Shown: positions 55,969-64,000, counted from the stretch's first letter. The stretch: 64,000 nt of DNA from Gammaproteobacteria bacterium (GCA_009929855.1 RZZN01000002.1:45010-109009); one strand, 5' to 3'. The notes: generated from the sequence alone by a model not told the origin. Numbers and translations: made by a program.

Positions 55969-56138
55969 GCTGGTGTCCCCCGCGATCTTGGTCGGCCGGG
56001 GCGCGCGCCCGGATCCGAATCGGTGTTGGCTGTTTAAAGCATCACACTCTACCCGATATGGCCTGGGTTTTCACCGTGGGCCGGGCGCGTTCGGTGAGGG
56101 CGAGCGTCCGCGCTGGCCTGGCCAGCCGGGGTGCTGGC

Positions 56139-56804
56139 TCATTTCCCCTTCAGATACTGTTCATCGCTGAATGAGTAGACCCAACGTGGCTTGAAGGCCA
56201 CCAAGACCGCGAGGATCCAGCCGTTGAGAAAGGCCTCCGGCATGAACATGAGCGGGAAGTAAGGCACCACCGATTCGTTGAGATCGGAGAAGCTGTAGGC
56301 GCCACTGAGCACCAGCAGCGCGGTCGCGAGATAACCGGTCATGACCCCGACGACACCGGCGGTCAGAAAACCATTGACCAAGACATAGACGAAGAAATGC
56401 TTCGGCAGATACCAGCGGATCAGGATCAACAGCAACTGGCTCAAGGTCGCGGGGACGACGCCGGAGAGGATGGCGTTGAGCGCGAAACCCTCCCACCCAG
56501 TGCCGGCGCTCAAGGTCACCCCGAGTAGCGCCAAGGCCGTGCCGATGACCGCAAGCGACCAACCGAACATGAGCGTGATCGCGGTCACGCCGAGTAGATG
56601 GAATGAGAGCCCTGGCTGGACCTGGGCATCCAGATGCCAGAGTGCGAGCAAGCTGACCACGGTGCCGAGAAAGACGTGCATCTGCTCGGGGTCGCGCAGC
56701 TTGCGCCAGGGCGCCAGCCGCACCGCCAGTGCCAGGAACAGGGCAAAGACGAGTGCGGTCAGCCAGAGCAGGGTAGAGCTGAATAATGTGCCGTCGATCG
56801 TCAT
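56139..56804 (-). CDS. CbiM-like energy-coupling factor transporter permease (cobalt/nickel type)
   Basis: A 221-residue membrane protein with about six helices and the CbiM/NikM family outline: a long N-terminal hydrophobic region, ALWHLDAQVQPGLSFHLLGVTAITLMFGW in the middle and PLMFMPEAFLNGWILAVL near the end. S components of this class deliver Co(II) or Ni(II). The usual partners cbiN, cbiQ and cbiO are absent. GGAGG is 7 bases before ATG 56804. The unusual His/Cys-coding leader upstream (see findings) hints at metal-linked context, but no riboswitch was recognised. Confidence 0.75.
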   Translation of the reverse strand: MTIDGTLFSSTLLWLTALVFALFLALAVRLAPWRKLRDPEQMHVFLGTVVSLLALWHLDAQVQPGLSFHLLGVTAITLMFGWSLAVIGTALALLGVTLSAGTGWEGFALNAILSGVVPATLSQLLLILIRWYLPKHFFVYVLVNGFLTAGVVGVMTGYLATALLVLSGAYSFSDLNESVVPYFPLMFMPEAFLNGWILAVLVAFKPRWVYSFSDEQYLKGK

Positions 56805-57101
56805 AATCGAATCCTCCAGAGCATCCGGAGTGTGAGCCAGGTGGTGTCGCGCGCCTGATCGGTCAGCGCATGCGCGCGGCGCGGCCATGGTGCCAGCGGG
56901 TCGCGGTCCAGGTCACCGCCACGTCCGGCGGCCTGGAGCCAGGATCCTCGTCATTGAAGACACATGGATGGAGCATGAGCGTTATTTCAAGCTTGCACGG
57001 CCATGGCCATGGCCATGGCACTCGGAGCAGGCGCACGCGGCCATGATCATGGGCGAGATTCGCCAATCTACCAACCACACGAGCATCAGGAGATCGAGAG
57101 T
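56805..57101. other. Divergent region between the CbiM-like gene and the aldo/keto reductase
   Basis: No gene is firmly supported. The centre holds three GGCCAT repeats. On the minus strand the repeat encodes HGHGHG within a short frame ending at 56982 and another short frame ends at 56863, both rich in Cys/His. I looked for the GCCACTG-type boxes of a cobalamin riboswitch on the minus strand and did not find them. Confidence 0.4.
56999..57018. repeat. Three tandem GGCCAT hexamers
   Basis: GGCCAT occurs three times head to tail at 56999-57016 and is followed by a partial GG. The unit is short and overlaps NcoI-like CCATGG sequence. It reads as HGHGHG on the minus strand. Confidence 0.7.
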
Positions 57102-58142
57102 ATGGAGCTTAGAGCACTCGGGCGGACCGGTCTGCGGATCAGCGCGCTCGGACTTGGCACCATGACCTTTGGTGAGCAGAACACCGAGACCGAGGCGCAC
57201 GCCCAGCTTGACTTGGCACTGGCCGCGGGCATCAACTTCATCGACGCGGCCGAGCTCTACCCGGTCCCGCCGCGCGCCGAGACGGTCGGTCTGACCGAGA
57301 CCTACATCGGCACCTGGCTGAAGTCGCGTGCCTGCCGTGATCGCGTCATCCTCGCCACCAAGGTGGTCGGCGCCAGCACTTGGCTGCCACATATCCGCGG
57401 TGGCGCGGCGCGGCTCGATCGCGCCAATATCGAGGCGGCGCTCGATGCCAGTCTGCGACGTCTGCAGACCGATTGGATCGATCTCTATCAGCTGCATTGG
57501 CCCGACCGCCAGACCAACTATTTCGGCAAGCTCGGCTACACGCCGGTCGCGCAGGACGACAGCATCCCGCTCATCGAGACCCTCGAGGTGCTCGCCGATC
57601 TCATCACCGCGGGCAAGGTTCGCGCGGTCGGTGTCTCCAACGAGACACCCTGGGGTCTGATGCGCTTCCTCAACCTCGCTGAACAAACTGGCCTGCCGCG
57701 CATGGCCAGTATCCAGAATCCCTACAGTCTGCTGAATCGGACCTTCGAGATCGGCCTGGCCGAGGTCGCCAGCCGCGAGGAGTGCGGACTTCTGGCCTAC
57801 TCTCCATTGGGATTCGGCGTCCTCAGCGGCAAGTATCTCGACGGACGCCAGCCCCCCGGCGCGCGTCTGACCCGCTTCGAGCGCTTCGACCGCTATTCCA
57901 ATCCGCGCGCCGAGTGGGCGACCCGCCAGTATGTCGACCTGGCGCGGCGCCATGGGTTGGATCCGGCTCGCATGGCCCTGGCCTGGGTGACCAGCCGCCC
58001 CTTCACGACCAGCACCATCATTGGCGCAACCACCTTGGCGCAACTGGAGTCCAACCTGGCCAGCGCCGAGCTCACACTCTCACGGGAAGTCATCGACGAG
58101 ATCGAGTCAATCCACATCCAGCAACCCAATCCAGCGCCCTGA
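57102..58142 (+). CDS. tas: NADP(H)-dependent aldo/keto reductase, Tas type
   Basis: A 346-residue (beta/alpha)8 oxidoreductase, exactly the length of E. coli Tas as I recall. It has LGLGTMTFGEQNTETEAHAQLD, the catalytic aspartate and Y53 in FIDAAELYPVPPR, lysine in ILATKVVG and histidine in LYQLHWPDRQTN; VGVSNETPWGLMRFLNLAE and IQNPYSLLNRTFEIGLAEV are Tas-specific. Tas corrects tyrosine auxotrophy phenotypes in E. coli, but its natural substrate is unclear. ATG 57102 is chosen; the GGCCAT region lies upstream. Confidence 0.92.
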   Translation: MELRALGRTGLRISALGLGTMTFGEQNTETEAHAQLDLALAAGINFIDAAELYPVPPRAETVGLTETYIGTWLKSRACRDRVILATKVVGASTWLPHIRGGAARLDRANIEAALDASLRRLQTDWIDLYQLHWPDRQTNYFGKLGYTPVAQDDSIPLIETLEVLADLITAGKVRAVGVSNETPWGLMRFLNLAEQTGLPRMASIQNPYSLLNRTFEIGLAEVASREECGLLAYSPLGFGVLSGKYLDGRQPPGARLTRFERFDRYSNPRAEWATRQYVDLARRHGLDPARMALAWVTSRPFTTSTIIGATTLAQLESNLASAELTLSREVIDEIESIHIQQPNPAP

Positions 58143-58162
58143 TCCTGAAAGGAGCCTCAACC

Positions 58163-59671
58163 ATGCGTTATCTGTTCGGTCTGCTCGCGCTCGTCGTCGC
58201 CTTTCAGGCGCGGGCCGCGATCCCCGCGACCCCGGTCATGACCCTCTATCAGTTCAACGGACCGCTCGAGATCCCCTACTACGACGCCGATCGCTTCGCG
58301 CGCGCTGGCGCCACCTCACCAGCTGGAACCTTGACCCAGGGCACCTCGGTCATCCCCTGTCTGGTGATCCGCAATGGCAAGCCGCTGACCGATGACTCTG
58401 GCACGCCCTTCGTTGGCTTCGAGGTCATCGTCGATCCGCGCAAGGCGACCCGCGCCGAGACCGAGCGCTTCAAGCGCGCGGTATCCGAGCGCAGATCGCA
58501 GACGGTTCGGAATCATCATTGTCCCTCCAGCGTCAAGCACGTGGTCAATGTCCGCAATCTCTACGCGCTCTCCAAGGCCCCTTTCTTCGACCCGCCGGGT
58601 GGCGGTCGGGGCGGCCAACCGGAAGGGGCGAGCGAGTTGGATCGGATCGTCCGCGCCTTCCACGCCTCGCCCCAATGCGAGGAGGCCAACCGCCGTCTGG
58701 TGGGTCGCCGCGACGCGCTCGATCGCGCCTGGAGCGACTTCATTCGTAGCAACGCCAGGCTCGGCGGCGCCAGCACGCTCAATCGCGCCAAACACCTCGA
58801 CTACAGCATGCGCACCGCCATCTACGAGGGCCATCTGGAGCGTGGCTGCAACGCCTATGGTGCCTGCGAGCGCAACATCGTCCTGCTCTCGATCCGCAAC
58901 CGCGCCGAGGGCCAGTGTCTGAGCCGGCAGGGTTGCAAATTTCCGGGTGATTTCCAGGGCGTTTCCTCCGCGGTCTCTCAATACAACATCTGGGATGAAT
59001 ACCTGACCCAGATCTCTGGGCTCACCGCCTGTTATCTGCGGCCGGACCTCGCCAACCAGGATTACTACGCGAAGATCCAGACCATGTACCAGCAGACGGT
59101 GGGTGACGCCGAGCGCATCCTCTTCGGCAGTGAGCGCGACATCCAGGCACTCTTTCCCGACAATCGTCTCGCCGACCTCACGGCATTGCGCCATTACTAT
59201 CATGCCCCGGCGATGGGCAAGTGTTTCCCCACGCACACGCGGGTCGAATACATGACCGGCGCGGTGGCGCGCAATGGCGATGATTTCGCCCTGATCGCCA
59301 ATACCCGGATCAAGGTGGGAGCGGCCAGCGGTGACGGCTACCGCTTCGAGGAGTTTCGCTTCGACGAGACCCCACGGCGCGATGTCATCCGGATCGAGGA
59401 CAATTACCCGGGCTTCATCGTCGATGGGCGCAAGGTCTCGTTGCGTCAGCCACGCGCCTGTCCGCCCTATGGCATCCCCAGCGGCTGCGCGTCGTCGGAT
59501 GTCGGCCGTTATCGCACCACACCAAGCTGGCTCTCGGCGGGACGACCGATCGAAATCATGTGTCGTATCCAGGATCGCGGCGAGTCCTGCCGAGACTCCG
59601 CCAGGACGCAGACCGCGCGGGTCGGTGGCGTCTGCGACAAGGAGATGAGGCCGGTGGCCGGGGTCGAGTGA
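58163..59671 (+). CDS. Secreted cysteine-rich protein of unknown function
   Basis: A 502-residue protein with a signal peptide (MRYLFGLLALVVAFQARA, cleavage near residue 19). The mature chain contains 14 cysteines, many in short CxxxxC or GCxxxxxC arrangements (RGCNAYGACERN, GQCLSRQGCKF, ACPPYGIPSGCAS), suggesting several disulfides in the periplasm. The central part (about 150-370) is alpha-helical with a DYYAKIQTMYQQTVGDAERI stretch. AAAGGAG at 58148-58154 precedes ATG 58163. It follows the aldo/keto reductase by 20 bp, probably cotranscribed. I recognise no family. Confidence 0.7.
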   Translation: MRYLFGLLALVVAFQARAAIPATPVMTLYQFNGPLEIPYYDADRFARAGATSPAGTLTQGTSVIPCLVIRNGKPLTDDSGTPFVGFEVIVDPRKATRAETERFKRAVSERRSQTVRNHHCPSSVKHVVNVRNLYALSKAPFFDPPGGGRGGQPEGASELDRIVRAFHASPQCEEANRRLVGRRDALDRAWSDFIRSNARLGGASTLNRAKHLDYSMRTAIYEGHLERGCNAYGACERNIVLLSIRNRAEGQCLSRQGCKFPGDFQGVSSAVSQYNIWDEYLTQISGLTACYLRPDLANQDYYAKIQTMYQQTVGDAERILFGSERDIQALFPDNRLADLTALRHYYHAPAMGKCFPTHTRVEYMTGAVARNGDDFALIANTRIKVGAASGDGYRFEEFRFDETPRRDVIRIEDNYPGFIVDGRKVSLRQPRACPPYGIPSGCASSDVGRYRTTPSWLSAGRPIEIMCRIQDRGESCRDSARTQTARVGGVCDKEMRPVAGVE

Positions 59672-59815
59672 GTCTGGACACGCGCGATCAGGCGATCGCG
59701 CGTGTCAGGCGTGCCCATGGACAAGGTCAGTGGACCTGGACCGCGCTCTTGCGTCGGTCCAGTGGCCGATTCAGGGGCCGCTTGGCGCCGCGCGACTGCA
59801 GCGAGGCACGCTCGC

Positions 59816-60520
59816 TCAGGCGCTCGCTTGTCTCTGCCCGGTGTCGGGCGGGAACCGGGCGGACTCGCCCGCGCTCACCGGGGTCATGTCGAGGCGTTCG
59901 GCCAAGGCGCGCACCAAGCGATCCTTGGTCTCGTCCATCGTGACATCGGCGACCAGATCGCTGACCTGGGTGAGCGCGAGTCCAGGATAACCGCAGGGAT
60001 CGATGCGGCTGAAGGGACTCAAATCCATGGCCACGTTGAGCGCCAGCCCATGATAGCTACAGCCGTGACGAACCCGCAGACCGAGCGAGGCCACCTTGGC
60101 GCCCGCCACATAGACACCAGGGGCATCGACGCGGCGCTGCGCATCCACCCCCCAGCCGGCCAACAGGTCGATGACCGACTGCTCGAGTCGGTGCACCAGT
60201 CCCTTCACACCTAGGCCGGCCGCTTTCAAGTCGAGCAGGAGATAGGCGATGAGCTGCCCGGGGCCGTGATAGGTGACCTGTCCACCCCGGTCGACCTTGA
60301 TGACCTGGATGGATCCTGGATCGCGCAGGTGTGCCTCGCGACCAGCCTGCCCCAGTGTGAGCACCGGCGGATGCTCCAGCAGCCAGAGCTCGTCCGCGGT
60401 CGCCGCGTCACGCTGATCGGTGAAGCGGCGCATCGCCTCCCACACCGGTAGGTAGTCTTGCAGGCCGGGTGGACGCCGGACCAAGAGTCGGCGGGCGCGA
60501 AGCGGCGCCGTGCCGCTCAT
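59816..60520 (-). CDS. lipB: Octanoyltransferase
   Basis: Moves octanoyl groups from ACP to lipoyl domains. The 234-residue protein has RVDRGGQVTYHGPGQLIAYL-like sequence (KVDRGGQVTYHGPGQLIAYLL), GVYVAGAKVASLGLRVRHGCSYHGLALNV with the conserved lysine, and the acyl-thioester cysteine in IDPCGYPGL. ATG 60520 overlaps the YbeD stop as ATGA, indicating coupling. lipA, the usual next gene, is not present downstream; the neighbouring plus-strand gene converges here. Confidence 0.95.
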   Translation of the reverse strand: MSGTAPLRARRLLVRRPPGLQDYLPVWEAMRRFTDQRDAATADELWLLEHPPVLTLGQAGREAHLRDPGSIQVIKVDRGGQVTYHGPGQLIAYLLLDLKAAGLGVKGLVHRLEQSVIDLLAGWGVDAQRRVDAPGVYVAGAKVASLGLRVRHGCSYHGLALNVAMDLSPFSRIDPCGYPGLALTQVSDLVADVTMDETKDRLVRALAERLDMTPVSAGESARFPPDTGQRQASA

Positions 60521-60819
60521 ATCACCCAGACGATCCGCTCATGGGCGGTCAGCTCGCGATAGATGGCATCGAGCTGTTCTCTGCTGCGTGCCTCGATGGT
60601 CAGGGTCACGGAGACCCACTTGCCCCCGCGGCTTGGCCGCGAGCGCACCTCGAGCGCGGCGTGCGCATCCAGATGCCGGCCGACGATCTCGCTGACCAGG
60701 CGCTCGAAGTCCGGGCCGGCAAGACCCATCGCCTTGATCGAGAACTGGCAGGGAAAGACCAGTGGCGAGTCGACATCGACGTCGCCCTCCGCGGCTGGGC
60801 TGAAAGCGGTCTTGGACAT
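60517..60819 (-). CDS. ybeD: YbeD/DUF493 family protein
   Basis: A 100-residue small alpha/beta protein (FPCQFSIKAMGLAGPDFERL ... VSVTLTIEARSREQLDAIYRE ... HERIVWVI) of the DUF493 family, whose ACT-like fold and placement between dacA and lipB are conserved in gammaproteobacteria. A role in lipoate metabolism has been suggested from context only. It follows dacA by 42 bp and overlaps lipB by 4 bp. Confidence 0.9.
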   Translation of the reverse strand: MSKTAFSPAAEGDVDVDSPLVFPCQFSIKAMGLAGPDFERLVSEIVGRHLDAHAALEVRSRPSRGGKWVSVTLTIEARSREQLDAIYRELTAHERIVWVI

Positions 60820-60861
60820 GCGGCAAGCACCTCAGCGATCGAATCGGACGTCGGGTCGTTG

Positions 60862-62013
60862 CTAGAACAGCTTGAGTATGCTGTCGATGAGCCGTCGCCA
60901 AAGATTTCCCTGCTCGACATCCACGAGTGCCACCAAGGGGACCCGATTGATGACCTCATCGCCAAGCATCACCTGGATCTCGCCAATGGGTGTCCCACGT
61001 GCGATCGGCGCATCCAATTTCTCGGCTGGCTTTTCGATGCGGGCCGACAACTCGTCGTAACGCCCGCGCTGGAAGGTCACGAAGATGTCGCGCGCGGGTC
61101 CGACCGGTAGCATCTGTTCGCGGCCCTTCCAGACGCGCAGTGTCTCGACAGCCTGATCGGCGGGATACAGACGATGGCTCTCGTAGAAGCGGAAGCCATA
61201 GCTCAAGAGCGCCTGGCTGGCCTCGGCCCGGGCCTTCGGGGACGGCGAGCCCATCACCACGCCGACCAAGCGCATCTCATCGCGCTTGGCCGAGGACACC
61301 AGACAATAACCAGCCGCCGCCGTATACCCGGTCTTGACCCCATCGGCCGGCGGATCTTGACGCAAGAGTGGATTGCGATTGGGCTGGGTGATGCCGTTGA
61401 AGGTGAACTCCAATTGGCTGTACCAGGGATAGAATTGCGGAAACTCGCGAATGATCGCCAGGGTCACCGTCGCGATGTCGCGCGCCGTGATATAGAGATC
61501 AGGGTCTGGCAGGCCATGTGGATTGGTGAAGTGGCTGCTCGTCATCCCGAGCCGCTTGGCGTGGTTATTCATCAGGTCGGCAAAGGCCTCGACACTGCCG
61601 GCGACATGCTCGGCCAGTGCCACGCTCGCGTCATTGCCCGACTGGATGATCATGCCCTGCAACAGATCCTCGATGGAGACCTGCTTGCCGACCTCGATGA
61701 ACATCTTCGAGCCCCCGGTGCGCCAGGCGCGCTCGCTCACCGTCACCTGATCGGTCAAGGCTAACTTGCCGGTGGCAAGCTCGCGAAACACCACATAACC
61801 GGTCATGATCTTGGTCAGACTCGCCGGCTCCAGGCGCTCGTCGGCGTTCTGCTCGGCGATGATACGGCCGCTGTTGAAATCGATCAGCAGATAGCCCTTG
61901 GCCGGGATCTGGGGTGGGTCTGGGATCGGTGGCAGGGTTTCGGCGACCGCGGTCGAGAGGATGCTCGAGGCGATGAGCACGAACAAGAACAAGAGCTTGG
62001 TGACTGACGTCAT
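60862..62013 (-). CDS. dacA: D-alanyl-D-alanine carboxypeptidase (PBP5/6 type)
   Basis: Low-molecular-weight penicillin-binding protein that trims pentapeptides in peptidoglycan. The 383 residues have a signal peptide (about 1-24) and the three active-site motifs S65xxK68 (ASLTKIM), S125GN127 (QSGNDAS) and K227TG229 (VKTGYTAAAG). The C-terminal PBP5 domain and an amphipathic membrane anchor (NLWRRLIDSILKLF) complete it. The position before ybeD-lipB is standard; rlpA, often adjacent, is absent. Confidence 0.95.
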   Translation of the reverse strand: MTSVTKLLFLFVLIASSILSTAVAETLPPIPDPPQIPAKGYLLIDFNSGRIIAEQNADERLEPASLTKIMTGYVVFRELATGKLALTDQVTVSERAWRTGGSKMFIEVGKQVSIEDLLQGMIIQSGNDASVALAEHVAGSVEAFADLMNNHAKRLGMTSSHFTNPHGLPDPDLYITARDIATVTLAIIREFPQFYPWYSQLEFTFNGITQPNRNPLLRQDPPADGVKTGYTAAAGYCLVSSAKRDEMRLVGVVMGSPSPKARAEASQALLSYGFRFYESHRLYPADQAVETLRVWKGREQMLPVGPARDIFVTFQRGRYDELSARIEKPAEKLDAPIARGTPIGEIQVMLGDEVINRVPLVALVDVEQGNLWRRLIDSILKLF

Positions 62014-62101
62014 CTGGGATGATCCGAAGGTGGGGTGGCGAGACGAGGCGTCCGCGATGGGACTATTTTAACCGGCCGCACTCGATTTGCCACCCGCCAG
62101 G

Positions 62102-63118
62102 CTAGGGCGCGGCACCGTCCGACGCCGTGACGCGCGAGGCGATCGCCTCGCTCAGCTCATGAACGGCCAGCGCATAGAGGTTGCTGAGGTTGTAGCGGGT
62201 GATCGCATGGAAGTTCTGCAGACCGATCCAGTATTCATCGGTGTCCCCATCCAGCCGCATGAGGATCGCGGGCGTCGTGGGCGCGAGCGGCGCGAGCGGG
62301 TCGGACCACTCGAGACCCGCGGCACTCAGCTCGGCGAGCGTCGTCTCGGGTGCGCGTGGCTGCTTCTCGGCGATCGGAATGTGGTCCGGGATCTCAGCGC
62401 GCGGTCTCGCCCGCATGGCGACGGGCGCGCCCGGCTGCCAACCATGGCGCCGCAGATAGTGCGCGACACTGCCGATCACATCGGCATTGCTGCCCCACAG
62501 ATCGCGTCGTCCATCACCATCGAAATCGACCGCGTAGGTGCGATAGCTCGATGCGATGAATTGCGGTTTACCCATGGCCCCGGCATAGGAGCCGACCGCC
62601 GTCAGTGGATCGATCGCCTCTTCGCGACTCAGCAGCAGAAAGGCCTCGAGCTCGCTACGAAAGAAGGCCGAACGCCGAGGGTAGGCAAAGCCGAGTGTCG
62701 TGAGCGCATCCATGACGCGGTACGTGCCCAGGTTGGCGCCATAATTGGTCTCCACCCCGATGATGGCGACCATGATCCCTGGACTGACCCCATAGGTGGA
62801 CTCGGCGCGCCCAAGCAGCTCGGCGTTCGCGCGCCAGAATAGCGTCCCCGCCTCGATCCGCTCGGGGGTGAGGAAGAGCGAGCGATAGGCATGCCAGGGT
62901 TTCGCCTCGAATGGACGATCCATCGCATCGACGATCGCCTGGCGATAGCTCGCCTGCTCGATCAGCCCTTGCAGCCACGCGGGGTCGAAGCCGTGGCGCT
63001 CCACCATCTCACGCGTGAAGGCCGCGGCCTCGGCGCGGTAGCTCGGTGGCTCGGCGCGCGGGCTCAGCGTCAGCATGGCCAGGACGGGGGCCAGCAGTAG
63101 GGTGTACTTGGCATGCAT
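62102..63118 (-). CDS. mltB: Membrane-bound lytic murein transglycosylase B
   Basis: Cleaves glycan strands to give 1,6-anhydromuropeptides. The 338 residues have a signal peptide (MHAKYTLLLAPVLAMLTLSPRA) without an obvious lipobox, then the MltB fold with the catalytic glutamate in IIGVETNYGANLGTYRVMDAL, YAGAMGKPQFIASSYRTYAVDFDGDGRRDLWG and a C-terminal AELSAAGLEW region, ending NFHAITRYNLSNLYALAV. It lies about 90 bp upstream of dacA. It is likely a periplasmic or soluble variant rather than the lipoprotein. Confidence 0.92.
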   Translation of the reverse strand: MHAKYTLLLAPVLAMLTLSPRAEPPSYRAEAAAFTREMVERHGFDPAWLQGLIEQASYRQAIVDAMDRPFEAKPWHAYRSLFLTPERIEAGTLFWRANAELLGRAESTYGVSPGIMVAIIGVETNYGANLGTYRVMDALTTLGFAYPRRSAFFRSELEAFLLLSREEAIDPLTAVGSYAGAMGKPQFIASSYRTYAVDFDGDGRRDLWGSNADVIGSVAHYLRRHGWQPGAPVAMRARPRAEIPDHIPIAEKQPRAPETTLAELSAAGLEWSDPLAPLAPTTPAILMRLDGDTDEYWIGLQNFHAITRYNLSNLYALAVHELSEAIASRVTASDGAAP

Positions 63119-63298
63119 GTCGAGATCCTCGTCGATCGGCGCATGAAGGCCCGCGCCACATCAGGACGCGGCCCATGCCGAGATGGCCTCGGTCGAGCCA
63201 CGCGCGGACCCATGGCGGCGTGAAGGCTGTTCAAGGCGTCGCGCATCCCATGTTCGATCCGCCGGGTGAATCGGATTGTCTGTCATCCACTGGAAATT

Positions 63299-63344
63299 AT
63301 CGATCATTCCTCATCGGTTCGCGGCGAACATCGATCATTCCTCA
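63299..63344. repeat. Direct repeat ATCGATCATTCCTCA
   Basis: A 15-base sequence occurs at about 63299-63313 and again at about 63330-63344, roughly 31 bases apart, in the gene-poor segment upstream of mltB. It might be a duplication footprint or a half-site pair. The exact end of identity was judged by eye. Confidence 0.5.
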
Positions 63345-63451
63345 CGACTTGCGGCCATCGTTTGGATGTGCGGATAGCGCCCACCGCCTGCGCATCTGGT
63401 GCCGTTGTTGAAGAAGTCGGCGGGCGGGCGCGAGATTTCGGGGTTGATGGC

Positions 63452-63714
63452 CTATGAGTAACGCGAAAATCCGTTGCGTCGACACCATGCGAATAACTCG
63501 ATATGGTCTCCCATCTGGTGATGACGACCGAGGTCTTTAACCCATCCCATTGCACACAAGTCCACGTGTGTGATGTAAGTCGTTGCACTGAAGACCTGTC
63601 CGCTCGACAGCCGTGCGGCGACCACATGACGCGCCAGTCAGGGTTCTTTTTCTCGGCCTGCAGCAGGGCGTCCTGGTCTGCAGCACTCAGGGCCAACATC
63701 ACGCGCAGCGGCAT
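63452..63714 (-). pseudogene. Degenerate transposase-like fragment (possibly IS630 family)
   Basis: On the minus strand from an ATG at 63714 the translation MPLRVMLALSAADQDALLQA followed by EKKNPDWR resembles N-termini of IS630-type transposases (sequence ending PDWRxRxRAQ). After about 28 codons a frame change is needed (ARHVVAARLSSGQVFSATTY) and a stop comes at 63452. No catalytic DDE part or terminal inverted repeats were found. The family is a tentative guess. Confidence 0.3.
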
Positions 63715-63816
63715 TTCACGACTCTCGATGACGGTACGGACCGACAACTGACCGCAAACGAGACCTGCCGTCACTGATGCCAACAATTTTATGTCAACGA
63801 CTTAATCAGCGTCTCC

Positions 63817-64000
63817 CTAGAAGTCTAGAGCAACGCCGCTTTGTGCCCACATGGGAACCAGCTTCCACGCATCGCGCATCTTGCCATGTAACACATCGGT
63901 GTTCGGCTCGAATTGGCGAAGATGAGTCCAAAACCGGTTTGAGTGATTGCGCTCCAGAGTATGGCAAAGCTCATGGAGGATCACATAGCGCACCTGCTCA
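63817..64000 (-). CDS. YgjP/DUF45-type metallopeptidase, C-terminal fragment
   Basis: The frame enters the window from the right and ends at a TAG (63819-63817). Its 60 visible residues include VRYVILHELCHTLERNHSNR, where HELCH is the zinc HExxH motif and the following NHSxxFW is characteristic of the YgjP/DUF45 (SprT-like) family. The C-terminus is ALDF. The start lies outside the window, so completeness is unknown. It is missing from a start-dependent ORF search because the start codon is outside. Confidence 0.75.
   Translation of the reverse strand, partial: EQVRYVILHELCHTLERNHSNRFWTHLRQFEPNTDVLHGKMRDAWKLVPMWAQSGVALDF

Larger units (their letters stand above)
63119..63816. other. 698-bp region with a decayed transposase-like remnant
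   Basis: No intact gene is supported between mltB and the metallopeptidase gene. It includes two copies of ATCGATCATTCCTCA at 63299-63313 and 63330-63344 and a degenerate reading frame described separately. The base composition is lower in GC than the rest of the window, consistent with mobile or decaying DNA. Confidence 0.5.

Noticed and set aside
56805..57101. Cobalamin riboswitch upstream of the CbiM-like gene
   Set aside because: I did not find the conserved B12-box or GCCACTG-like elements on the minus strand; without a covariance search I cannot claim it.
57782..58162. Extension of the secreted cysteine-rich protein to 629 residues
   Set aside because: It overlaps the aldo/keto reductase in another frame; the signal peptide and AAAGGAG mark the start at 58163.

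Overview
The window is about 64 kb of GC-rich chromosome with closely packed genes on both strands. It most resembles a gammaproteobacterial purple sulfur bacterium of the Chromatiaceae (Allochromatium/Thiocystis-like). The main evidence is a class III PHA synthase locus (phaE-phaC divergent from phaA-phaR-phaP-phaB), whose PhaC closely matches what I remember of the Allochromatium vinosum enzyme. The gammaproteobacterial blocks lptM-lysA-dapF-DUF484-xerC, trpE-trpG-trpD-trpC-osmC-speD and mltB-dacA-ybeD-lipB agree with this. The assignment is from memory of families, not from a search. I saw no rRNA, tRNA, CRISPR array or intact insertion sequence.

Layout. 1-8.2 kb: end of a DUF2189 membrane protein, an orphan sulfotransferase, the lysine/peptidoglycan-precursor operon (lptM, lysA, a methyltransferase, dapF, DUF484, xerC, minus strand), then argS and a SPOR-domain protein (plus). 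8.2-13.3 kb: phoU, an epsilonproteobacterial-type malate:quinone oxidoreductase, a possible CoA-transferase relic, an SbtA bicarbonate transporter with its SbtB/PII-like partner, and a TerB-like protein. 13.5-23 kb: HerA-like ATPase, a large hybrid histidine kinase, an APH-fold kinase, relA and DUF1015. 23.4-32.5 kb: Sel1-like protein, PAP2 phosphatase, phosphodiester glycosidase, adenosine kinase, a lipoprotein, a methionine-rich membrane coiled-coil protein, a NadR-type kinase, proA, nadD and rsfS. 32.7-38.5 kb: the PHA locus. 38.6-45.2 kb: small lipoprotein, thioredoxin, hemB, aroE, two tandem membrane retropepsins, a coiled-coil/SUMF1 protein and a PfkB kinase. 45.3-56 kb (minus): trpB2, agmatine deiminase, lipoprotein, speD, osmC, trpC, trpD, trpG, trpE, gph, rpe. 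56.1-64 kb: a CbiM-like permease, a Tas-type aldo/keto reductase, a secreted cysteine-rich protein of unknown function, lipB-ybeD-dacA and mltB (minus), a degenerate transposase-like remnant and the end of a YgjP-type metallopeptidase.

How the parts connect. The most informative regulatory signal is a near-palindromic 16-bp element (consensus TTGTTGCAGTGCACAA). It lies over the -10 of a near-consensus phaP promoter as an inverted pair, between the divergent phaA and phaE promoters, and, with two changes, over a similar -10 upstream of mqo. The simplest reading is a PhaR operator that ties malate oxidation to carbon-storage status. Carbon handling (SbtA/SbtB, rpe, gph, PHA), NAD(P) supply (nadD, NadR-type kinase) and polyamine synthesis (speD, agmatine deiminase) are represented. 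Several gene junctions carry strong GC-rich hairpins without a U-tract. The one classical U-tract terminator seen closes the phaA-R-P-B unit.
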